A stretch of 16,545 nt of DNA from Bacteroidales bacterium UBA4073 (GCA_002383425.1 DFYV01000065.1:1-16545); one strand, 5' to 3'. Positions 8,149 through 16,098 are shown, counted from the first letter of the stretch. The notes: a model not told the origin generated them from the letters alone. A program made the numbers and translations.

Positions 8149-9903
8149 TTAAGTTCTGACATAAGCTTTTATGGTAGCGCATTGCTTCCCGTCCGATTCG
8201 CCGTATGGGCGAATAGTGTATTCTTTTACATTGGCTGGTACTATGAATGTTTCAGCGTAATGTACAACAAAAGGTTCAAATGCGTTGCATGGGCTTTCAA
8301 CAATAGCTTCTCGGCCTTCAACCAGGTTTAGCACATTAACCCCTCCATTGGTGTGGTGAGTTACCTTCTTGGAGAACCAATGCCGTCGGGTTTCAATAAA
8401 CTCTCTTTCATGAAGCCCGGTAGCCTCCTCAACCCATCCATCACCCTCGGCAATTTTCCTGACTCGATTGATCAGGTTGCTTTTGGTCCAATTAGTTGTT
8501 CTGTCCCATTGAATTACCCTCCTTCCATGCTCAATATTTATTGGGCGAGGTTTGCCATCGAGCCCTAAACGATCCCAATCCCAAAGTTTAAAGGTGAATA
8601 TGTAAGGTGTTGAACTGATTTCCAGCACAAGACAATTTTTACCTGAGCAATGAACCGTTCCTGCCGGAATCAGGAAATGATCGTGCTTTTTAGCGGGCCA
8701 ACGCTTTACATATCTTTCTGCATCAAAGTGTACTCCATCCATTTCAGCTTTAAGCAGATCATTTATCATGCTATCAGGATCTATGCCCTCCTTTAAACCT
8801 AGATAAACACAAGCGTTATCGGAAGCGTCCATCAGGTAGTAGCTCTCATCCTGCGTGTAGTGGATACCAAAGTTTTCCTGGATATACTCAGTTAGTGGAT
8901 GCACCTGCAAGCTCAAGTTTCCACCATCCATGGTGTCAAGGTAGTCGAAACGAATTGGAAATTCATCGCCAAAGCGAGCATGAACTGCCTCTCCGAGAAG
9001 TTTTTGTGGATAGGCAAATACCAAATTTATCGATGGTGTTTCAAACTCAACCTTGCCAAACGAAAAGAGCAGGCTATTCTCCTCGGGCACACAGTTGAAA
9101 CACCAGGCATAGTTCTCAGCATTCCGTTCGAGATCACAAACCTCTTTCAGCCATTGACCTCCCCAAGGGCCCTGGTCAAAATATGGAACAAGGCTGAATG
9201 GTTGCGACACCGCTTGCTCCAAACCTTTATTAAACAATTCAGCAGTTATCATTACTGGGCTTTCCATTTTTGTGGAATCCAGAATATATTTACACTTTCG
9301 CCTCAAACTTTTTTTGTGCCTGTCGCAAACTCGCCAATCGACAAAGTACCCTCGTTTATACTTAGCTTCAATGGACTCATCCCTGTTCTGTATTCCCAGG
9401 TTGTCAACCAGATTATTACGCATCCGGAGTTGAATTTCCCAGCGCGGCATGTCGGCATATACCAGAATGGTTGGATTATCAACCAATAGCGATGCCCCAT
9501 ACCCGAAAACAAGTGTGATTCCATTACTAGAAGTTTCGATTTTTTCTCTAAGCCATTGTAACTTTTCCCGATCGATAAAGTCGATCATGTTGAGCCGTGT
9601 AAGAAATCCGAAGATTCGATCGTCGGTAACATCAGGATAGGTTAATCTCTGGATTATGTCCGATGGAAGAAAATAATCATCGCTTGTAATTACTCTGCTG
9701 AATTGGATGTTGTTTTTGAACTTATTTAGCAACTCATCAAAATACACACCCTGATAGCAGTCAACAACTATGGTTTTGTTAATGCCATTTGTTGAATCAA
9801 GTTCAATTGTGAGTTTGTCGAATATTTCTGACCAACCCGCATAGCAATCATCAGTGCTCCCTGTTACCTGAACGCGGGGCCTTTTATTGAAGTTTGAAAT
9901 CAA
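8149..9903 (-). CDS. Class I mannose-6-phosphate isomerase-like protein with N-terminal degenerate kinase-like domain
   Basis: This is a 584-residue cytoplasmic protein, much longer than the ~310-390 residues usual for class I PMI. The C-terminal part (about 235-584) has FDQGPWGGQWLKE (242-254), NLSLQVHPLTEY with zinc ligands Gln333 and His335, Glu353 in DESYYLMDA, and PAGTVH with His418, which complete the expected Gln-His-Glu-His set, followed by TFKLWDWDR. It should interconvert mannose-6-phosphate and fructose-6-phosphate or a related pair. The N-terminal ~230 residues resemble uridine-kinase-type P-loop proteins: a strand VVDCYQG where a Walker A should be but without its GK(S/T), SDDYF (74-78), LVFGYGASLL, and VYADMPRWEIQLRMRNN like a lid segment. 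It is probably non-catalytic. The start is TTG: the frame is closed by a TGA at 9958-9960, no ATG or GTG lies between, and the next Met is near residue 106, inside the domain. The gap to the susD stop is 31 nt. Confidence 0.85.
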   Translation of the reverse strand: MISNFNKRPRVQVTGSTDDCYAGWSEIFDKLTIELDSTNGINKTIVVDCYQGVYFDELLNKFKNNIQFSRVITSDDYFLPSDIIQRLTYPDVTDDRIFGFLTRLNMIDFIDREKLQWLREKIETSSNGITLVFGYGASLLVDNPTILVYADMPRWEIQLRMRNNLVDNLGIQNRDESIEAKYKRGYFVDWRVCDRHKKSLRRKCKYILDSTKMESPVMITAELFNKGLEQAVSQPFSLVPYFDQGPWGGQWLKEVCDLERNAENYAWCFNCVPEENSLLFSFGKVEFETPSINLVFAYPQKLLGEAVHARFGDEFPIRFDYLDTMDGGNLSLQVHPLTEYIQENFGIHYTQDESYYLMDASDNACVYLGLKEGIDPDSMINDLLKAEMDGVHFDAERYVKRWPAKKHDHFLIPAGTVHCSGKNCLVLEISSTPYIFTFKLWDWDRLGLDGKPRPINIEHGRRVIQWDRTTNWTKSNLINRVRKIAEGDGWVEEATGLHEREFIETRRHWFSKKVTHHTNGGVNVLNLVEGREAIVESPCNAFEPFVVHYAETFIVPANVKEYTIRPYGESDGKQCATIKAYVRT

Positions 9904-9934
9904 TGGTCTGTTATTATAAGTAAATACTTGAAAA

Positions 9935-11401
9935 TTATTCGTATCCGGTATTCTGTGTCAGTTTGGGGTTGTAACGCCTCTCTGTTTGGGGAATTGGAAA
10001 GAGGATATGGTATGGCTTTACATTCGCTTCGGGTTTTGCCAAAAGCACCCTTTCCTCCAGCTTCTTCATACGCACCAGATCGTACCACCTTTGTCCTTCC
10101 ATAACGAATTCCCATTGCCTTTCCTGAAGTATGGCGTTTTTGAATTCCTGATAGTTCAGGTTTGGCGTTAAGTCCCCGATTCCAGCCCGATTACGAACAG
10201 CATTAATGGCATCGTAAGCTATTGGGTTTGGACCTGCATAAATCTCGTTAAGTGCTTCAGCGTACATTAAAAGTACATCTGCGTAGCGGAGATAAATAAA
10301 GTCTGCATCGGATTCTCCGTTCTGTCTGCCTCCTTCGGCTTCCTGATCCCAGTATTTTTTTATGTAGGGACCGTCGAAAACCTCACCCTCAAACTCGGTG
10401 ATAAAGGTTGCCGCTTTGCGTTTATCGATATCACTGAAACTACTATAGAGATAATCGGTTGGTCTTTCCCATCCTTGCCCGTTACGTACTCCGTTGTCAG
10501 ATTCAGTTGTAGGCATCAGCCTTACAATGAACTGGTTGGTAGCCCAGCCTTCACTAAGGGTGCCGCTAAAGTTGACAGCCCATATTATTTCGCCCTTATT
10601 GGTATTTTCTATTTTGAAAATATCAGAGAATTCTGGTTCCAGGGTATATTTTCCAAGTACTTTCTCCAGGCAAACCCTGGAGGAGTCGAAATCGTTTACA
10701 TCGTTGTTTAAAGCACCCCGTGTAAGGTACACTTTAGCCAGAAGGGTTGAGGCTGCTAAGTGGGTTGGCATTCCCTCTTTCCTGTCCGGGAAAGGATTCT
10801 CGACCAGAAGTTGCTCTGCTTTTTTCAAATCACTAATTACGCTTTTATAAACATCGGCTACGGGAGTCCTGGGGATTAGCGCTTCGCTAGTACTTGTTGT
10901 TGCAAATAGTTGGAGCGGAACATCACCAAAAAGTTTTGCCAGTTCGAAGTATAGCATCCCCCTAATAAAGTATGCTTCACCCTGCAAATGGTTTTTCACC
11001 AAGGGACTGCTGTACTCTTCGATATTCTCCGATTCCTTGAGTAGCACATTGCTGGAATTTATCACGTTGTAACATTGCATCCAGATAAAGTAAACGGGGG
11101 CATTATTGGCATCGAATGTAAAATTTGAAAGGTCATGCAAATCGATGGAGGGGCCATTTTCATAGCAGTTATCGGAAGCCAGATCCTGTAAAACCCAGTA
11201 GTTATTGAAGAAAAGGCCTCCGCCCTCCCATGTCCAGGTAATTAATCCACCAAACATTCCGTTGGCAAAATTGACCAAATCCTCCTCCGACTGAAAGTAA
11301 TTGTTGTAATTATGAATTGACCGCAGGTCGGGTTCAAGGAAATCGTTGCAGCTAGCCACTGCAAAGACTATGAGGATTGTTATGATAATTTGTTTCTTCA
11401 T
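9935..11401 (-). CDS. susD: SusD/RagB-like outer-membrane glycan-binding lipoprotein
   Basis: This is a 488-residue lipoprotein that caps the SusC barrel and captures the glycan at the cell surface. The signal peptide ends in FAVASC, with Cys18 lipidated, followed by the acidic-containing NDFLEPD typical of SusD. Family features are RGMLYFELAKLFGDVPL (147-163), a TPR helix pair around THLAASTLLAKVYLTRG (213-229), the helix YLRYADVLLMYAEALNEI, AINAVRNRAGIGDL, ERQWEFVMEGQRWYDLVRMK and the characteristic C-terminus NPKLTQNTGYE. The length is normal. It lies 11 nt after the susC-like gene. The symbol denotes the family and does not imply starch specificity: the surface binding residues are not recognisably starch-type. 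Aromatic-rich stretches near 55-70 (WTWEGGGLFFNNYW) could contribute to sugar binding. Confidence 0.96.
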   Translation of the reverse strand: MKKQIIITILIVFAVASCNDFLEPDLRSIHNYNNYFQSEEDLVNFANGMFGGLITWTWEGGGLFFNNYWVLQDLASDNCYENGPSIDLHDLSNFTFDANNAPVYFIWMQCYNVINSSNVLLKESENIEEYSSPLVKNHLQGEAYFIRGMLYFELAKLFGDVPLQLFATTSTSEALIPRTPVADVYKSVISDLKKAEQLLVENPFPDRKEGMPTHLAASTLLAKVYLTRGALNNDVNDFDSSRVCLEKVLGKYTLEPEFSDIFKIENTNKGEIIWAVNFSGTLSEGWATNQFIVRLMPTTESDNGVRNGQGWERPTDYLYSSFSDIDKRKAATFITEFEGEVFDGPYIKKYWDQEAEGGRQNGESDADFIYLRYADVLLMYAEALNEIYAGPNPIAYDAINAVRNRAGIGDLTPNLNYQEFKNAILQERQWEFVMEGQRWYDLVRMKKLEERVLLAKPEANVKPYHILFPIPQTERRYNPKLTQNTGYE

Positions 11402-11412
11402 TTTCGAACAGA

Positions 11413-14400
11413 TTAGAATGTTGCATTTAATGAAAGGATGATCGATCGAGCTACTGGATAAGCGCCGTAGTCAGCGCCCTTTCCATATACACTGCCCCCG
11501 TATATTGAAACCTCGGGATCGTATCCCGAATATTTTGTCAAGGTGAACAGGTTTCTGCCACTAATTGCTAACTGAATGCTCTTAATACCAGCTTTGATTA
11601 AATACTTTTCGGGGATGGTGTAGGCGAGGGTTACCTCTTTCAATCGGGCATAAGATCCATCTTCAACAACCACATCCGACATCACTATGCCGTGTGGCGA
11701 TGCATTCGCACGGGGATAATCGTTTGTTGGATTCTCCGTGGTCCAGCGTTTTAGCGCTACTGTCGAATTGTTTTGAAATCCGTCAAAACTTTCAAGTTGG
11801 AACCGATTAAAGTTTACTATCTCATTGCCATAATCGCCCTGGATGAAAATATCGAGGCTGAAATTCTTGTATGCAAATGTATTTCTAAACCCAAATGAGA
11901 AATCGGGATTAGTGTTTCCCAGTTCATAGTAGTCATCAATGGTTAACTTGCCGTCATTATTTTTGTCAACATATTTCCTGTCGCCATACCGTGGAATTTT
12001 TGCTGGAAAGAAGGGCACATTCTCAGGGTTTTCCGATAGTTGTATGATGCCATCCGACTTGTATCCGTAAATGATACCAATGGGTTTCCCCTCGCTCACC
12101 TTTGTCCAATCAACAATATTCATTATCGGCGTGCCGTAAATATCTTCTGATTTGTCAAGGTTGGTAACCTCGTTGCGGTTAAAGGAGAGGTTCAGCCGGG
12201 TGTTCCACTTAAAGTTTTCGTTAAGGTTTACAGTATTCAACGAAAACTCAAGGCCTCTATTCTGCATGTCTCCCACATTGGCCCATACATAATCGAACCC
12301 CGATGATTTATTTACAGGCATGTAAAGTAGCAAATCGGAGGTGTTTTTAAGGTATGCTTCAGTAATAAGTTCGATACGTGATTTGAACATGCTTAAATCT
12401 ATTCCTACATCATACTGGGTGGTTACCTCCCATTTTAAATCATCATTTTGCAGGGAGTAAACGTAAGCACCAATAACCTCCGAGTTTGCTCCCTCGCCGA
12501 AATAGTATGATCGATTGGCAATTAAGCTCAGCGAACTTCCTGACGGTATGCCCTCGTTACCAACAGTTCCCGCGCTAAAGCGAAGTTTAAGGTCATTTAT
12601 GGCAGTTAAATTTAACATGAACGATTCTTTACTAACCCGCCATGCTGCTGAAACTGAAGGGAAAAATCCAAACTTATGCCTTGTCCCAAATTTTGACGAT
12701 CCATCAAGTCGGCCCGATACGGTGAGGTAGTATTTGTTGTCGAAATTGTACATGATACGACCCAAACCCGAAAGCATTGCCCATGTGTTATAGCCTGTCA
12801 GAATCGTTTTATCGAGTGCTAAACCCAAATTGTAGTAACCCAAACGGTCATCATCGAATCTTTCTACTGCAATGTCGGCCGATTCTGAAACGTATTTCTG
12901 AGCCGTTTGGCCTAATAAAATATTGAAATGATGTTTCTGATGTATGAGGGAATACGTTAGTGTGTTTTCTATCAACCAGGTATAACCCTGGATGTTTACG
13001 TTCGACCCCTTGCCTTTATCTTGTCCCCTTTTGATAAAACTGGGTATATATTGCTGCTCTTTATTGAAAAAACCATCAATACCGATTTTAAACTTGAATA
13101 GTAAATCCTTGATAATTCTCCAATCGGTATAAAAATCACCTATTACACGATTGGCTGTTATCAGGGTTTTTGTTTCATTTATCTCAGCAACAGGGTTGGG
13201 GATTTTGTTAATAGTATTACTTTCATAGGTATATCCGCCCTCCTGGGTTGCATCGTAAACATCCTGCCCAGGATTAGAAAAAAGCGCCATGGCAATAACA
13301 TTCGATAAAACATTAGGAACCCCAGTTGTTACACCATTATTGGTACTATGCGATAAGTTTAAGTTTATTCCGGTTTTTATCGATTTTGATAGCTGGTTGT
13401 CGAGGTTAAGCCTGAACGTCCCTTTGCTAAAATCAGAATTGTGAATAATACCTTCCTGTTTTGCAAAATTTCCAGACATAAAGTACTGTGTATTTTCATT
13501 ACCCCCTCTTACAGATATTTGCTGGTTGGTGAGTGAAGCCACCCTGAAGATTTGATCCTGCCAATCCGTACCCTCACCAAAGCGGCTGGGTAAGGCAAAG
13601 GCGCTGTTAAAGGCTACTGTAGGGTAGTATATCCTGGCTTCGACCACAGCAGCATTTCCCAGTTCGGCCAATTCCCGTGCGTTGAGCAAATCCATTTTTT
13701 TCGAGAGTTTCTGAAAACCGAAGGAGGAGTTGAAGTTAACCTGCATTTCTCCTTTCTTTCCATGTTTGGTGGTTATAAGCATTACACCATTTGCACCACG
13801 TGCACCATAAATTGCAGTAGCAGATGCATCTTTAAGTATTTGCACCGATTCAATATCGTTGGGGTTGATTCCCACCAATGGGTTTTGTTCCGATCCCTGT
13901 ATTGTCCCCGATGTTAAATCCGATGCATTGGTGATAATAGGTATTCCGTCAACTACATATAAAGGTTCGTTAGTGCCATTTATAGATGTTGTCCCTCGGA
14001 TTCGGATGGAGACAGGCGCCCCAGGTTTACCAGTCGATTGAGAGACCACAACTCCTGATGCTTGTCCCTGCAACGATTGATCGAGCGAGAGTGCAGCTGG
14101 AGAGGTCAGCTCCTTTGCTTTAACCGATGAAATGGAAACGGTTACATCCTCTTTTCGTTGTGTGCCATAGCCAATTACCACAATTTCATCTAATACTGTG
14201 GATTCGGGGATCATGATTGCATCGTAGGTTAAAACTCCTGCAACAATATCCTTACTAACCTTGGTGTAGCCAACAAATGAGAATGTGATTACTTTCGATG
14301 TACTTATATTTACAGTAAGGGTATAAGTTCCATCTATATTGGTTATTGTTCCGGTTGTTGTCCCTTCAATGATAACTGAAACACCGGGCAATGGATTTTT

Positions 14401-14496
14401 ATTTTCATCCACAACCTTACCATGTATGGTAATTTCCTGGGCAAATGTTGAATAACTTGATAATGTTAGGATGATAGCTAGTATTTTGTTTTTCAT
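11413..14496 (-). CDS. susC: SusC/RagA-like TonB-dependent outer-membrane transporter
   Basis: This is a 1027-residue outer-membrane protein importing oligosaccharides with energy from TonB. A signal peptide ends at STFAQ-E (~20). Residues 22-100 form a carboxypeptidase-regulatory-like domain (ITIHGKVVDENKNPLPGVSV, then TNIDGTYTL and FSFVGY). A TonB-box-like VLDEIVVIGYGT lies at 101-112. The plug domain follows (about 115-245), with SLQGQASGVVV, IRIRGTTS, PLYVVDGIPI and the SusC hallmark LKDASATAIYGARGANGV (221-238). The remainder is a beta-barrel ending in aromatic/hydrophobic ILSLNATF. There is no STN domain between the signal peptide and the regulatory-like domain, so this receptor is not of the class that signals to an anti-sigma factor. 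It is first in the run, 11 nt before susD. The ATG at 14494-14496 is well placed for the signal peptide. Confidence 0.97.
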   Translation of the reverse strand: MKNKILAIILTLSSYSTFAQEITIHGKVVDENKNPLPGVSVIIEGTTTGTITNIDGTYTLTVNISTSKVITFSFVGYTKVSKDIVAGVLTYDAIMIPESTVLDEIVVIGYGTQRKEDVTVSISSVKAKELTSPAALSLDQSLQGQASGVVVSQSTGKPGAPVSIRIRGTTSINGTNEPLYVVDGIPIITNASDLTSGTIQGSEQNPLVGINPNDIESVQILKDASATAIYGARGANGVMLITTKHGKKGEMQVNFNSSFGFQKLSKKMDLLNARELAELGNAAVVEARIYYPTVAFNSAFALPSRFGEGTDWQDQIFRVASLTNQQISVRGGNENTQYFMSGNFAKQEGIIHNSDFSKGTFRLNLDNQLSKSIKTGINLNLSHSTNNGVTTGVPNVLSNVIAMALFSNPGQDVYDATQEGGYTYESNTINKIPNPVAEINETKTLITANRVIGDFYTDWRIIKDLLFKFKIGIDGFFNKEQQYIPSFIKRGQDKGKGSNVNIQGYTWLIENTLTYSLIHQKHHFNILLGQTAQKYVSESADIAVERFDDDRLGYYNLGLALDKTILTGYNTWAMLSGLGRIMYNFDNKYYLTVSGRLDGSSKFGTRHKFGFFPSVSAAWRVSKESFMLNLTAINDLKLRFSAGTVGNEGIPSGSSLSLIANRSYYFGEGANSEVIGAYVYSLQNDDLKWEVTTQYDVGIDLSMFKSRIELITEAYLKNTSDLLLYMPVNKSSGFDYVWANVGDMQNRGLEFSLNTVNLNENFKWNTRLNLSFNRNEVTNLDKSEDIYGTPIMNIVDWTKVSEGKPIGIIYGYKSDGIIQLSENPENVPFFPAKIPRYGDRKYVDKNNDGKLTIDDYYELGNTNPDFSFGFRNTFAYKNFSLDIFIQGDYGNEIVNFNRFQLESFDGFQNNSTVALKRWTTENPTNDYPRANASPHGIVMSDVVVEDGSYARLKEVTLAYTIPEKYLIKAGIKSIQLAISGRNLFTLTKYSGYDPEVSIYGGSVYGKGADYGAYPVARSIILSLNATF

Positions 14497-14777
14497 TTTC
14501 TAATTTCTTGATGGTTATAAAAGGATCCTTAAAATTGAAACCCTAAAACAATAAGTGATTTAATGAATGCACTCTCAGAAAATCAGGAACTATAAATAAT
14601 CTAATGAGTCACCTCCGAAGAGTCTCTTTCATTGCATGCAAACCAAAAATACGCACGATTGAGAGATAGCACGATGGTATGAGATGTATAAAGATTTTCA
14701 TAATTTCCACTGGTCTGGATTTGTGTACATAGTGATTTACCCCGATATGTGTTCTTATTTCTCCCATTTCTTTCTTT
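14497..14777 (-). other. susC upstream region with two small palindromes
   Basis: This is the leader DNA of the PUL, 281 bp between the susC start and the 8-bp repeat array, with no credible gene. Two perfect 10-bp palindromes stand out: AAGGATCCTT at 14521-14530, about 25 nt before the susC ATG, and TTGCATGCAA at 14632-14641, which adjoins a candidate -7 box. Two isolated inverse copies of the array-type motif (GCACGAT) occur at 14653-14659 and 14669-14675. Whether the palindromes bind a regulator is unknown; 10-bp palindromes can also occur by chance. Confidence 0.4.
14644..14651 (-). promoter_or_regulatory. Candidate -7 box for the susC transcript
   Basis: On the minus strand this reads TATTTTTG, matching the Bacteroidota -7 consensus TAnnTTTG. 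No clear TTTG-like -33 element lies 19-21 nt upstream, and it would give a leader of about 145 nt before the susC ATG. A palindrome (TTGCATGCAA) sits just downstream. This is the only match I found between the repeat array and the susC start. An 8-base motif with two free positions occurs by chance in AT-rich DNA, so support is weak. Confidence 0.3.
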
Positions 14778-14921
14778 CGTGCTATCGTGCCTTCGTGCCT
14801 TCGTGCTATCGTGCCTTCGTGCTTTCGTGCCTTCGTGCTTTCGTGCTATCGTGCCTTCGTGCTTTCGTGCTTTCGTGCCTTCGTGCCTTCGTGCTATCGT
14901 GACTTCGTGCTTTCGTGCCTT
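14778..14921. repeat. 8-bp tandem repeat array, 18 units
   Basis: Eighteen consecutive 8-bp units of the form CGTGCYWT: seventeen are CGTGCTAT, CGTGCCTT or CGTGCTTT in mixed order, and one (14898-14905) is CGTGACTT. A decayed unit, CATGTTTC, follows at 14922-14929. Four units are the TAT variant, at positions 1, 4, 9 and 15. The array lacks stop codons in several frames, so it opens spurious reading frames on both strands that encode Arg/His/Lys-Ala-Gly-Thr-type or Cys-Leu-Arg-Ala-Phe-type octapeptide repeats, since three 8-bp units make eight codons. It lies in the intergenic region upstream of susC, next to no gene that needs it. Confidence 0.95.
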
Positions 14922-15138
14922 CATGTTTCTCGGAGCATACTCATCTAATATAATTCCAGAGGGTATCGGAAAAGTCAATCAAAACGTTATTCTAAAATTC
15001 CAGAACCAAGTTTTCGAACTAACCGAAGGTAAAATCTCATGGTATTACTTGTTAGTCCAATAGTGATGCAGGAACAAGTTATGAATGGCAAAAGCTGACT
15101 TTTCAGACACCCTCATGAAACCACCTAAACCCCACAGA
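14922..15138. other. Intergenic DNA between repeat array and terminator-like hairpin
   Basis: These 217 bp between the 8-bp array and the hairpin behind the upstream lipoprotein gene hold no ORF with a credible start and composition, no tRNA-like structure and no clear promoter consensus for the minus strand. A susC promoter could still lie here if it is non-canonical. Confidence 0.5.
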
Positions 15139-15170
15139 TTATAGAAATAGTCATAGCTTTATTTCTATAA
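15139..15170 (-). terminator. AT-rich hairpin after the upstream lipoprotein gene
   Basis: A perfect 11-bp inverted repeat (TTATAGAAATA at 15139-15149 and TATTTCTATAA at 15160-15170) encloses a 10-nt loop. It begins 5 nt past the stop codon of the 15176-16057 gene, where a terminator is expected. The stem is almost all A/T, and no run of T follows on the minus strand, so termination efficiency may be low. If it works, the lipoprotein gene and the susC operon are separate transcripts. Confidence 0.5.
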
Positions 15171-15175
15171 ATTTA

Positions 15176-16057
15176 TTAAGGTATCGTTAGTAGTGCAGGA
15201 TCAATATGACTACAGCTAAGTGCTTCATTGGCTTCAACAATTGCAGCCATCTCAGCCGTTCCATAGGGCTGAAATGCCCCTTTGGGCTGGCTGGTAAAAA
15301 TATTCTTAATATCGTATAAACCCCAAAATGCCAGATCCCAATACATGGTCATGGTTGAAGAATTTGCACTTGTAATATTGTAATCATAATACTCGTCAAT
15401 AGCAGTATCTCCTTGTTTAAGCCTACGAATTAATCGAACTATTGCTATTGTGTCTCCATTGTTGGGTGTTTCCTTGAAAGCCCAGTAGCAGAAATGGTGA
15501 TTGTCGGCAGCATATTGAGCCCCTAAGTCCTCATCGTAGGTACCATCCTCGTTGAACCTGTAAACGATAGCAGCATCAGCTTCGGTGAGCACATTTTCTC
15601 CTAACCATGTGCTTTCTGTCACTTTCCAGTCATATTTTACAAAGGATGATTTAACCGAAAGGGAGGTATTAACTACAAGTGCAACCGTTTTAGTATTATT
15701 GTTTTGATCAATTAGCTCGAATTCGAAACCGAGCGTGTGTAAATCATCAAATTCCTGTACAACATAGGAAAAGTTGTAGGTGTAGTTGTTACCGTTCTTT
15801 GTAAGATTTGCTTTTGCATCAACAGGATTCCCTTTCACTTCGTCAACTACTTTGTAGTATTGGAACGTTTTTACTTCCTCGGCTACAATTGTTATAACGG
15901 CAGTGGCTGTTTCTCCAACCTTTAGCTGAGTGGTTGATGTTTTGTCGATGGTCATGGTTGTTGTAACCTCCTCATCGTCGTCGCATGATACCATAGTATA
16001 TGGAATACTTATTCCAACTATGGCGGCTACCAGTAAATAGAATTTTGTTTTTCTCAT
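15176..16057 (-). CDS. Putative surface lipoprotein of unknown family upstream of susC
   Basis: This is a 293-residue protein I do not recognise. The signal peptide ends in TMVSC, with Cys25 lipidated. The next residues are DDDEE, an acidic run resembling the lipoprotein export signal that sends Bacteroidota lipoproteins to the outer surface. Residues about 33-132 look like an Ig-type beta-sandwich (TMTIDKTSTTQLKVGETATAVITI to VALVVNTS). Residues about 138-250 look like a second beta domain beginning VKYDWKVTESTWLGENV, with FNEDGTYDED recalling the start of lipocalin-like secreted domains, and aromatic clusters HHFCYWAF and MYWDLAFWGLYD. The layout would suit a surface glycan-binding protein, but its placement before susC rather than after susD is unusual for SusE/F-type partners. 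It has its own promoter candidate and a following hairpin, so it is probably expressed separately. The ATG at 16055-16057 gives a clean signal peptide. Confidence 0.8.
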   Translation of the reverse strand: MRKTKFYLLVAAIVGISIPYTMVSCDDDEEVTTTMTIDKTSTTQLKVGETATAVITIVAEEVKTFQYYKVVDEVKGNPVDAKANLTKNGNNYTYNFSYVVQEFDDLHTLGFEFELIDQNNNTKTVALVVNTSLSVKSSFVKYDWKVTESTWLGENVLTEADAAIVYRFNEDGTYDEDLGAQYAADNHHFCYWAFKETPNNGDTIAIVRLIRRLKQGDTAIDEYYDYNITSANSSTMTMYWDLAFWGLYDIKNIFTSQPKGAFQPYGTAEMAAIVEANEALSCSHIDPALLTIP

Positions 16058-16098
16058 TTGTTTAAGTGTTAGGTTTGATTTAGTAAATGCTCATTTAG

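Larger units (their letters stand above)
91..14496 (-). other. Nine-gene polysaccharide utilization locus, probable operon
   Basis: Nine genes run in the same direction from the susC-like gene to the lipoprotein propeller. Intergenic gaps in order are 11, 31, 18, 21, 65, 2, 13 and 22 nt, with no convincing terminator between them. The contents form a complete glycan pathway: outer-membrane uptake (SusC/SusD), periplasmic or surface hydrolysis (three hydrolase-type proteins and an esterase), inner-membrane import (MFS), phosphorylation (ROK) and isomerization (PMI-type). The gene order, with cytoplasmic steps directly after susD and the secreted hydrolases last, is visible. A single transcript is inferred from spacing. 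The 65-nt gap at 5786-5850 is the most likely place for an internal promoter, although I see no consensus there. Confidence 0.85.

Noticed and set aside
8899..9489. 196-residue plus-strand frame inside the isomerase gene
   Set aside because: It is antisense to a strongly supported gene with complete active-site motifs; its translation shows no family features.
9900..10115. 71-residue minus-strand frame starting within the susD-like gene
   Set aside because: It is an out-of-frame shadow of the SusD C-terminus, whose correct frame ends in the hallmark NPKLTQNTGYE.
14778..14921. Possible CRISPR array
   Set aside because: The units are 8 bp and contiguous with no spacers, and no cas genes are present.
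14601..14978. 125-residue minus-strand reading frame with repeating Lys-Ala-Arg-Arg-His-Glu-Gly-Thr octapeptides
   Set aside because: It is the translation of the 8-bp intergenic array; the period of eight codons equals three repeat units, several frames on both strands are equally open, and there is no signal, domain or credible start.
14684..15063. Plus-strand frames rich in Cys-Leu-Arg-Ala-Phe-Val repeats
   Set aside because: Same 8-bp array read in other frames; no coding character outside the repeat.
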